Assembly (NCBI RefSeq): GCF_964253085.1
Contig: NZ_CAXUQH020000001.1
Coordinates: 1,116,001-1,180,000 of the forward strand
Direction: 5' to 3'
Origin: Paenibacillus_E sp964253085
Lineage (GTDB): Bacteria > Bacillota > Bacilli > Paenibacillales > NBRC-103111
DNA: 64,000 nt
Below, one piece after another: positions 44,473-50,835 of this stretch; position 1 is the first letter of the stretch, and the number at the start of each line of letters is the position of its first letter. The position numbers and the translations under genes were made by a program. Below the pieces are notes generated by a model. That model did not search any database. It was not told the origin of the DNA and saw nothing but the letters and a program-made list of their open reading frames with translations.

Positions 44473-45372
44473 ATGTTCAGGCAATTAGAATATTTCATTC
44501 AAATTTGCAAAGAAGGAAGTTATACTAAGGCTGCAGAAGTTTTAATGATTTCTCAACCTACTTTAAGTCAACAGATCCGATTTTTAGAGGGAGAAGTTGG
44601 AACCCCTTTGTTTGAGAGAGTTGGTAGAGGGGTAAAGATTACAGCTGCCGGGGAAATACTTTACCAAAAAGCTCTTTTCGTAATGAGGCTCATTGAAGAA
44701 TCGAAGAAAGAAACTTACGAGTTACGCAATGCTCGAACAAATAAACTTTTGATAGGCATCTCGTCTATGGACTTTTTTTGTTTAAAACCCCGGTTTTTGA
44801 AATTCCATGAACAGTATCCTGATATCACATTAAAATTTTCCAGTCAAGAGAATGCATCACAGCAATTATTGAATAGTAGTATCGATATTGGCATTACCGA
44901 CAATCATGAACCAAACAAAGAAATTCATATGATGCACCTATATAAAGAAGAACAAGCATTGGTCGTTTATGAGGATCATCCATGGGCAGATCGAACCGTT
45001 ATTTCTTTTCAGGAGCTAGAAGATTTAGAATCTGCCTTATTTGTTAGGGATATAAGTGTAATCGAGCAACTTCATACATTCAGCGATAAGATCACCAAAT
45101 CTTTGCAATCAAAGTTTGAGTCAACTTCTGCGGAAATTCTTCTTTTTATGGTACTGCATAAGATGGGGGTAGCTATTTTACCTGCTTCTTTAATTGAAAG
45201 CTTTTTTGGTCAGAAATTGAAAATGATTCGTCTTGTAGATCCAACGCCTGTTCGTGAGATCAAGCTTATTTTTAAAAAACATCATTACAACAATCCTTCG
45301 GTTCAACCATGTATCAACTTTTTTCTAGAACAATCGAAAAAGTTGGCAGACTACTATGGCCACCACAAATAA
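44473..45372 (+). CDS. LysR-family transcriptional regulator 2
   Basis: This 299-residue regulator begins at ATG 44473 (MFRQLEYFIQICKEGSYTKA) behind CAGGAGTGAG. The open frame extends 78 codons upstream into unrelated repeat sequence, which I discard. It has an N-terminal helix-turn-helix (SQPTLSQQIRFLE) and a substrate-binding C-terminal domain. It is a diverged paralogue of regulator 1 and shares the same upstream repeat. It may control the secreted isochorismatase gene or module 3. Confidence 0.9.
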   Translation: MFRQLEYFIQICKEGSYTKAAEVLMISQPTLSQQIRFLEGEVGTPLFERVGRGVKITAAGEILYQKALFVMRLIEESKKETYELRNARTNKLLIGISSMDFFCLKPRFLKFHEQYPDITLKFSSQENASQQLLNSSIDIGITDNHEPNKEIHMMHLYKEEQALVVYEDHPWADRTVISFQELEDLESALFVRDISVIEQLHTFSDKITKSLQSKFESTSAEILLFMVLHKMGVAILPASLIESFFGQKLKMIRLVDPTPVREIKLIFKKHHYNNPSVQPCINFFLEQSKKLADYYGHHK

Positions 45373-45532
45373 TTCAACACAGCTTAAGGTTTGGAAGAAA
45401 TGGTATCGTGAAGGCAGAAACTCGGTTTCTAAGGCAGCAATTAGACATGAGTCGGAAAGGTACTATCCATACGGACGAGGAGATCCTGCCGGGCAGCATA
45501 TCTGGCCTCCGCTTCATGGACAGGTTGAATGA
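45356..45532 (+). CDS. Possible 58-residue protein overlapping the LysR 2 end
   Basis: An ATG at 45356 opens a 58-codon frame (KVWKKWYREGRNSVSKAAIR, then a YYPYGRGDP stretch) that overlaps the LysR stop by 17 bp. It is basic and aromatic-rich. No ribosome binding site is clear and no family was recognised. It may be a remnant of a longer gene in this decayed region. Confidence 0.25.
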   Translation: MATTNNSTQLKVWKKWYREGRNSVSKAAIRHESERYYPYGRGDPAGQHIWPPLHGQVE

Positions 45533-45847
45533 AGGAATGTAGGGGAGTTGACCACCATGAGCTATGGCCTCCTATGGCAACAGGTAATATCAAACTTCTG
45601 CAAAATTCTTTAACAAGATGCTGTAAGCTTTAAGTGTTCAAGCACTAGCACAACATACTTTTTCATGCTCTCCAATATTTCTTTTGCTTCATCAGAATAA
45701 ATTTGATCACCGAACATTTTATAGAGCAGCATATAGTCATTGTATTCGTCCAGCCATTCGTTTACCTGAATTAGTACCACTTTTCATCCACTTCCTTCCT
45801 ATGGCTTCATTTATCAATTACTGACTAGAATTTTGCTTGCTTATCGA
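45373..45847. other. Intergenic stretch with two weak small ORFs
   Basis: Between LysR gene 2 and the minus-strand isochorismatase-family gene I see only the two small candidate genes listed here. No terminator with a convincing stem was found. Confidence 0.4.
45610..45780 (-). CDS. Small hypothetical protein, 56 residues
   Basis: A minus-strand GTG at 45780 opens MVLIQVNEWLDEYNDYMLLY and continues to a TAA at 45610. The product is acidic and helix-forming, with no membrane span. A GGAAGGAAG stretch lies about 16 bases upstream of the GTG, somewhat far for a ribosome binding site. The sequence looks coding-like (regular hydrophobic spacing), but the family is not recognised. Confidence 0.4.
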   Translation of the reverse strand: MVLIQVNEWLDEYNDYMLLYKMFGDQIYSDEAKEILESMKKYVVLVLEHLKLTASC

Positions 45848-46639
45848 TTAATGTCCCTCTTTACCGCCAAACATTTCTTGTGAGTAAAAAATACCTAACC
45901 CATATGCGCCGCCGTGTTCTTTAGCAATATCTGTTGTCGCTTTGTACGTTTCGGAACGTGCCCAATCACGTTGCAATTCAAGCAGGTACTGTTCCCAAGT
46001 AATTGGTGTCACACCAGCCTGAATCATGCGCTGAATGGCCATATCGTGAGCTTCTTTTGATACACCGCCTGAAGTATCGGTAACGATGTATACTTCATAT
46101 CCTTGATCGATCGCGGAAAGCGCAGCTGATAAGTCGCAAACCTCTGTCCATAGACCAGAAATGACTAGCTTTTTATTACCATAGCTGTTCACTTTATCTA
46201 CAACACGTTGATCCTCCCAGGCATCCATCGTTGTACGGTCGATTGGCTGCTGATCAGGGAATACTGCTTGGATTTCCGGGAAAATCGGTCCGCTGAACGA
46301 CTTTGAAGCTACCGTTGTCAAAACGGTCGGAACATTGAAAGCCTTAGCTGCTTTAGCAAGTCCAGTTACATTATTACGCAAATCCTGGATATTAATCGAC
46401 GATGTACCAATTGCCATTTGCGGTTGGTGGTCGATCATTAGCAGCGTATGGTTCGTTGGAGTCAGCAATCTTGGAGACGGAACCGCCTTTGCCTGAATGG
46501 CAGGTTTGTCTTTGCTAGCGGCAGTCGCAGCAGGCGTTTCTGCCTTTGCAACGATCATAGATCCGAATGCGCTTGTCGATACGACAGCAGTTAAAAGTGC
46601 TAGCGTTGTTACTGTGCGGCTTGTAAGTAATTTTTTCAT
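45848..46639 (-). CDS. Secreted isochorismatase-family hydrolase
   Basis: The 263-residue protein begins at ATG 46639 (AAGGAG upstream on the minus strand). It has a Sec-type signal peptide (MKKLLTSRTVTTLALLTAVV, then an Ala-Lys-Ala-type cleavage region near residues 31-33) and an Ala-rich linker. The hydrolase domain retains the Asp in LMIDHQPQ, the Lys in NKKLVISGL and the Cys in LWTEVCDLSA. It is a relative of the cytoplasmic protein at 24251, but exported. A longer start (46783) would use sequence belonging to the broken gene next door. Its substrate is unknown. Confidence 0.88.
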   Translation of the reverse strand: MKKLLTSRTVTTLALLTAVVSTSAFGSMIVAKAETPAATAASKDKPAIQAKAVPSPRLLTPTNHTLLMIDHQPQMAIGTSSINIQDLRNNVTGLAKAAKAFNVPTVLTTVASKSFSGPIFPEIQAVFPDQQPIDRTTMDAWEDQRVVDKVNSYGNKKLVISGLWTEVCDLSAALSAIDQGYEVYIVTDTSGGVSKEAHDMAIQRMIQAGVTPITWEQYLLELQRDWARSETYKATTDIAKEHGGAYGLGIFYSQEMFGGKEGH

Positions 46640-46699
46640 GGTTGTTAGCTCCTTTTTTATTGAAATATCAGACACCGTATCCACTTGTTTATATTTTGG

Positions 46700-47043
46700 C
46701 AAGCATAATGCCCCTTCGTGCCCGCCACATCGTATGGGCATAAAATACACCCGCGCTGTAAGCGCTGCCATGTTGCATAGCAATTTCTATAACGGCATCA
46801 TAAGTCTCTTGACTAAAACTTCTTGAATCTGCGGGTGGATTGAACCCGAGAAGGTAACAGCCACAACGGTTGTTAAGATGATGGTGCATTGAATACTTTT
46901 GCCGTTTTAGCCAGTCACACCGTATTATTGATGACGGTCTGTCTATCGGCACATTGCACACCGAATAACATTTGTGGTTAATGGTCGATAAGGATGATGG
47001 CCGAGTTACCTGCAGTAAGCAAATCGGTTTTGTCATTAAGCAT
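46700..47043 (-). pseudogene. Broken isochorismatase-family gene (copy of the 24.3 kb gene)
   Basis: From ATG 47043 the minus strand reads MLNDKTDLLTAGNSAIILID, then H, a TAA stop, then PQMLFGVQCADRQ and a TGA inside a VGL-equivalent position. This is clearly the start of the gene at 24889 with nonsense changes. After FNAP the central part is missing, and the end (QETYDAVIEIAMQHGSAYSA) matches the C-terminus, with a frame shift at the very end. The catalytic Cys region is lost. It cannot make a working enzyme. Confidence 0.9.
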
Positions 47044-47049
47044 GTAGAA

Positions 47050-47275
47050 TCCCACCTTTCATTTTATTAGTTACGGCAGCATCTGAAACAACTAGTTATG
47101 AAGTCCGTTGCATGCTCTTATAGTATTGAAACGTAATATATCGATCAATTCTCTTTTTTCTATACGTTCTATAGATTAAAATTATAGTATCGTTCTTCTA
47201 TATAACATAAGTATTCCCGATATGTTCCATAGAGAAAACCAAATTGATAGATGCTTTGTTCTGCTAATAGAATTA
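47050..47275 (-). repeat. Upstream segment shared with the 24.9-25.1 kb promoter region
   Basis: Blocks of the region upstream of the 24251 gene recur here upstream of its broken copy, including TTTTTTCTATA, AATTATAG and the ATAGAGAAAACC-ATTGATAG end. At 24.9 kb the segment leads into XapX; here it leads into module 3, so the segment was copied and then joined to other DNA. Confidence 0.6.
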
Positions 47276-47357
47276 GTTGTATGTATACCCGGAAATGCTT
47301 GGTTTTTCGAAGTCATCCGGGCAACGGCCGATAATTAGAATGTTTTCTGTATCAAGT

Positions 47358-47405
47358 GAGGCTGTCCCAAAAGTCATTTTAATGACTTTTGGGACAGCCT
47401 CTTTT
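47358..47405 (+). terminator. Perfect 21-bp-stem hairpin with T-run
   Basis: GAGGCTGTCCCAAAAGTCATT and its exact reverse complement enclose TT (44 bases, 47358-47401), followed by TTTT. It could be a strong terminator or the fused ends of a mobile element. A related GGCTGTCC hairpin lies at 61017. No gene that it would terminate on the plus strand is intact upstream. Confidence 0.75.
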
Positions 47406-47417
47406 AAATAAAATTAT

Positions 47418-47510
47418 ATTAGCTTCGCCCTTGAAGATATAGCTAATGACTATACATGATATAGAAATAATGGAATTGTTCATAAATAATAATTTCAATA
47501 TGATAGGACA
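47418..47510 (+). repeat. Conserved upstream element, copy 3 (module 3)
   Basis: Nearly identical to 31903-31994. The similarity begins at TATATTAGC and runs into the dioxygenase gene. It therefore lacks the ATATCTA palindrome and the -35-like box that precede copy 1, and is preceded instead by the perfect hairpin. Confidence 0.75.
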
Positions 47511-47543
47511 AAACAGAAAGATCATGCGAGGAGTGTTAGCAAA

Positions 47544-48482
47544 ATGGAAAAACAAACAGAAGGAATTCACCATATAACGGCTTTTGTAAAGAATGCTCAA
47601 AAAAATGTGAACTTTTATGCAGGGGTGCTAGGTCTGAGACTTGTAAAAAAAACGATCAACTTTGACGCTCCAGAAGTTTACCATTTGTATTTCGGTAATG
47701 AATCAGGTCGTCCAGGTACCGTAATCACCTTCTTCCCATATGAATTGGGTCGTAAAGGGCGTATTGGTGGAGGACAGGTCGGTATTACAACATATGTCGT
47801 TCCTTTAGGTGCACTCGATTTTTGGAAAGCGCGCCTAGAAAGCTTTCATGTTTCTTATTCTTTAAAGACGAGGTTTGATGAGAATTACTTAACATTTTCA
47901 GATTCGGATGGCTTACAGCTAGAGATTGTAGAGCGCGAGGAAGGGGATTTGAGTCAGTGGTCGTTCGGTGGTGTTTCAGTAGATAAAGCTATCAAAGGTT
48001 TTGGCGGCGCTGTCCTGTATAGTACCGCACCTGAGAAAACGATAAATGTTCTAGAGCAAGTCTTGGGTCTTCAAAAGGTGAACCAAGAAGGGGATTTTAT
48101 TCGCTATAAATCGACAGGGAGTGTTGGTAATGTTATCGACGTAAACGTTGCGGCAATGGAGTGGGGCATCAGTGGATCCGGTACAGTTCATCATATTGCA
48201 TGGCGCGCAAAGGATAATGAAGATCATGCTTCATGGAGAACTCATGTTGAGCAACACGGTCTTCATCCTACACCCATTATCGACCGGCAATATTTCAATG
48301 CGATTTACTTTCGTGAAGAAGGCGGCATACTGTTTGAAATCGCCACGGATCCACCCGGATTTGCAGTTGATGAGCAGCCAGATGTATTAGGTCAAAAACT
48401 AATGCTTCCGGAATGGTTTGAGGCTAACCGTGTAGAAATCGAAAAAGGTTTATCACCTATCCAAGTACGTGTGATGGAGTAA
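47544..48482 (+). CDS. Ring-cleaving dioxygenase, VOC fold, MhqO/MhqE-like, copy 2
   Basis: The 312-residue enzyme is a very close paralogue of the one at 32032. The same GIHHITAF, VHHIAWR and LFEIATDPPGF ligand motifs are intact, and whole stretches are identical. One Leu is inserted (FFPYELGRKGRIG against FFPYEGRKGRIG), and the copy 1 tail is longer (SEKDE). The GAGGAG ribosome binding site is also shared. It should cleave hydroquinone- or catechol-type rings. It begins module 3, and a pirin gene follows after 79 bp. Confidence 0.9.
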   Translation: MEKQTEGIHHITAFVKNAQKNVNFYAGVLGLRLVKKTINFDAPEVYHLYFGNESGRPGTVITFFPYELGRKGRIGGGQVGITTYVVPLGALDFWKARLESFHVSYSLKTRFDENYLTFSDSDGLQLEIVEREEGDLSQWSFGGVSVDKAIKGFGGAVLYSTAPEKTINVLEQVLGLQKVNQEGDFIRYKSTGSVGNVIDVNVAAMEWGISGSGTVHHIAWRAKDNEDHASWRTHVEQHGLHPTPIIDRQYFNAIYFREEGGILFEIATDPPGFAVDEQPDVLGQKLMLPEWFEANRVEIEKGLSPIQVRVME

Positions 48483-48561
48483 GAACGGAACCTGATAGGA
48501 ATGAATGAAGTATTCGTGAGTTTGTTTTAACAATTTAAATAGCTGATAAGGGAGTTCTAAA

Positions 48562-49260
48562 ATGATCCAAGTATTCCCATCTGATTCCCGGTATAACGTA
48601 GATCAGGGATGGTTGCGCAGCCGTCTAAGCTTCTCGTTCGGCAATTACTATGACCCCGATAACACCGGGTTTGGGGTTTTGCGAGTATGCAATGACGATG
48701 ACGTAGATCCTAGCAAAGGATTTGGTGCCCACCCGCACAGTGATATGGAGATATTGACAATCGTACTTTCAGGGTCCGTTCGTCATGAAGATAACTTGGG
48801 TAATATGGAAGTAACAACAACTGGGGAAGTACAGCGAATGAGCGCGGGGTCCGGAGTCGTCCATGCTGAATATAACGCTTCGGAGACTGAATCGATGAGA
48901 ATTCTTCAAATTTGGTTCATGCCAAATGTACGGGGATTAGATCCTTCCTATGAAACCCGTAGGTACAATTCAGAGAAGTTAAAGAATGCCTTGCTCCCCA
49001 TCGTCGATCCGCAGGGATCAGAGCAGATTGTTAAAATCCATCAAGATCTAACTCTCTATTTATGCAGATTGGATAAAGATAAAGATATTACCTTTCGGCA
49101 GGAAGATGGACGCCGGATATTCCTTTTCGTCATCGAGGGACGACTCACTGTAAACAATACTCGGTTAGGTGAAGGGGATACGGCTCGAATCGAATCTTTG
49201 GCTCAGTTGAGCATCATGGCGGAGGAAGATGCATTTCTAATGCTGATTGACCTTCCATAA
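48562..49260 (+). CDS. Pirin-family bicupin protein (quercetinase-like)
   Basis: The 232-residue bicupin has the pirin metal-site pattern: GFGAHPHSDMEILTIVLSGS (two His and the Glu region) and GVVHAEYN. Bacterial pirins such as YhaK and YhhW bind a metal and some show quercetinase (ring-opening dioxygenase) activity. The frame is complete. AAGGGAG precedes ATG 48562. Placement beside a ring-cleaving dioxygenase fits a role in aromatic or quinone breakdown, though that is inference. Confidence 0.9.
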   Translation: MIQVFPSDSRYNVDQGWLRSRLSFSFGNYYDPDNTGFGVLRVCNDDDVDPSKGFGAHPHSDMEILTIVLSGSVRHEDNLGNMEVTTTGEVQRMSAGSGVVHAEYNASETESMRILQIWFMPNVRGLDPSYETRRYNSEKLKNALLPIVDPQGSEQIVKIHQDLTLYLCRLDKDKDITFRQEDGRRIFLFVIEGRLTVNNTRLGEGDTARIESLAQLSIMAEEDAFLMLIDLP

Positions 49261-49280
49261 GAACGAATAGGAGGGTTTGT

Positions 49281-49607
49281 ATGAAAGAGGTACTTGTGGT
49301 TAGGCATTCGGTTGGAGGTAGGACATTTATTCATACCGAACAACAACCTATGGAATATTCGGTGAGACGTATGGGTCAGGGTTGGAGAATTGCTTTAAAC
49401 ATTACACAGAACGTGGATATTCATGAGATTCTCCGTTGGAAACAGGAATTAAATGTGTTTCTATTTCGGGAATATGATGATCAATCTGCGAAAAAAATTT
49501 GGTTTTATGTTAAAGAAGGTCCTGTTACGTACGACAATCAGCTCAAGCAAATTACTATTTTCGCCGAGTCTCGGATCGAGTATATTCCGGATAAATTTGG
49601 CATTTAA
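49281..49607 (+). CDS. Hypothetical protein, 108 residues
   Basis: The soluble protein has alternating hydrophobic residues that predict beta strands (TFIHTEQQPMEYSVRRMG, then WRIALNITQNVDI) and several Tyr and Glu residues near the end. There are no Cys residues, membrane spans or known motifs. It starts at ATG 49281 behind GGAGGG, 20 bp after pirin and about 50 bp before GAPDH, and is therefore probably part of module 3. Function unknown. Confidence 0.7.
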   Translation: MKEVLVVRHSVGGRTFIHTEQQPMEYSVRRMGQGWRIALNITQNVDIHEILRWKQELNVFLFREYDDQSAKKIWFYVKEGPVTYDNQLKQITIFAESRIEYIPDKFGI

Positions 49608-49656
49608 ATCATGGATGGCTAAGAAAATTTTATTCAACAATCTATGGAGGTTAACT

Positions 49657-50655
49657 ATGGGCAAAATAGGAATATTCGGATTTGGGCGTATTGGAAGGCA
49701 ATTATTAAGAGTCGCTTTGCAGGATCAACTTTTCGTTCCGGTTTCAATTTCAGATATTAAAGATGAAGTGACGCTTGCCGCTCTTTTCGAAGTGGATACT
49801 AACTATAAACGCTGGCCAGAAGGTGTCTCCGGAGGGGATGGTCTAATGGTTATCGGCGGACGGGAAATTCAGTTTATCAATTCGTCTAAAGAAGTTCCGG
49901 ATTGGAAGGCCTTGGATGTGGATCTGGTAATCGACTGTACAGGCCGAGCCGTTACCCGTGCTATTGCTCAAGTCCATTTGGATCGCGGTGCAAATCGAGT
50001 ACTGGTTAGTGGACCAAGTAAGAGCCTTGAAGATTGTGATGCTGTATTGCTAAAAGGGATAAATCTAGATAGTTTCGACCCGGAAAAGCACAAAATCATT
50101 AGTATGGCGAGTTGTACGACAAATGCATTGGCTCCAGTCGTCAAAATCGTAAGAGAAAACTTCGGGATCAAATATGGTCTATTCTCGACCGTCCATTCCT
50201 ATACAAACACGCAATCACTTACGGATCAGCCTATGAAGGATCGTCGGGATTCGTGGGCCGCTGCGGAAAATATCATTCCTTCTTCATCTGGGGCCGCAAG
50301 AGCCCTTAAATTCATATGGAACGATTTACAGATTACAGGTAAGGCATATCGAATTCCGACTCGTACCGGAAGCATTGCTGAATTAAACCTTGTTACGGAA
50401 AATCCGTGTACGGCACAACAAGTAAACGATATTTTCCGCAGTGCCGCCACAGATGGCCAGTTGAAGGGAGTCTTGGATGTTTTAGAAGGTGAATGGGCAT
50501 CTTCCCGTATCGTAGGCGATTCCCATTCTTCCATCATTGACCTTCCTCTGACGCAAGTACAGGGAGAACTCCTATCCGTAGCAACATGGTACGATAACGA
50601 ATGGGGTTACGCTTCACGATTAGCTGAAGTAGCGGCTTATCTAGTAAATAAGTGA
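49657..50655 (+). CDS. Glyceraldehyde-3-phosphate dehydrogenase-like protein (module-associated paralogue)
   Basis: The 332-residue protein has the full GAPDH layout: NAD-binding start GKIGIFGFGRIGRQ, active-site SMASCTTNAL (Cys153) and the C-terminal WYDNEWGYASRLAEV. Its coenzyme motif and length are normal. ATG 49657 follows GGAGG; longer frames run into the preceding gene. It is not in a glycolytic context, where gapA stands with pgk, tpi and eno. It ends a dioxygenase-pirin gene series and has two truncated relatives in this window. It could be a reserve or electrophile-tolerant GAPDH, but that is inference. Confidence 0.88.
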   Translation: MGKIGIFGFGRIGRQLLRVALQDQLFVPVSISDIKDEVTLAALFEVDTNYKRWPEGVSGGDGLMVIGGREIQFINSSKEVPDWKALDVDLVIDCTGRAVTRAIAQVHLDRGANRVLVSGPSKSLEDCDAVLLKGINLDSFDPEKHKIISMASCTTNALAPVVKIVRENFGIKYGLFSTVHSYTNTQSLTDQPMKDRRDSWAAAENIIPSSSGAARALKFIWNDLQITGKAYRIPTRTGSIAELNLVTENPCTAQQVNDIFRSAATDGQLKGVLDVLEGEWASSRIVGDSHSSIIDLPLTQVQGELLSVATWYDNEWGYASRLAEVAAYLVNK

Positions 50656-50687
50656 TAATGCTATTATTAATAAATAAGATTAAACTT

Positions 50688-50720
50688 AGGGCTATCGAAC
50701 ATTACACCGATAGTCCTTTA
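50688..50720 (+). terminator. Weak terminator after GAPDH gene
   Basis: AGGGCTATCG pairs with CGATAGTCCT (one mismatch) around a 10-base loop, followed by TTTA. The short T-run makes efficiency doubtful. Confidence 0.45.
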
Positions 50721-50760
50721 CCTCATTATTTAGTTAACGTGACGTCAAATTAGTGTGTTG

Positions 50761-50789
50761 TTGACAAAATATCTTTACTACCGTATTAT
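50761..50789 (+). promoter_or_regulatory. Strong sigma-A promoter of the exporter-TetR operon
   Basis: TTGACA (50761-50766) and TATTAT (50784-50789) are separated by exactly 17 bp. They lie 47 bp before the exporter start, at normal distance. Confidence 0.8.
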
Positions 50790-50818
50790 TTAAACAGTTG
50801 TTTTAAATGATTGTTTAA
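50790..50818 (+). promoter_or_regulatory. Inverted-repeat operator, probable TetR site
   Basis: TTAAACA (50790-50796) and TGTTTAA (50812-50818) are exact inverted arms around a 15-bp centre that repeats parts of the same motif (TTGTTTTAA). The site starts directly after the -10 box, so a bound repressor would block transcription. The TetR gene of the same operon is the obvious ligand. Confidence 0.65.
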
Positions 50819-50835
50819 TAAAAGGAGTGGTAGAA

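Larger units (their letters stand above)
46640..47543. other. Region without intact genes before mhq-like module 3
   Basis: About 900 bp hold the broken isochorismatase gene, its upstream segment, the perfect hairpin and the conserved element copy 3. No intact gene is visible. Confidence 0.6.

Noticed and set aside
46640..46783. Longer start for the secreted isochorismatase-family protein
   Set aside because: The extension is translated from the end of the neighbouring pseudogene in a different frame; ATG 46639 with AAGGAG gives a proper signal peptide.
49453..49656. N-terminal extension of the GAPDH gene
   Set aside because: It overlaps the preceding gene in another frame; ATG 49657 behind GGAGG gives the normal NAD-binding start.
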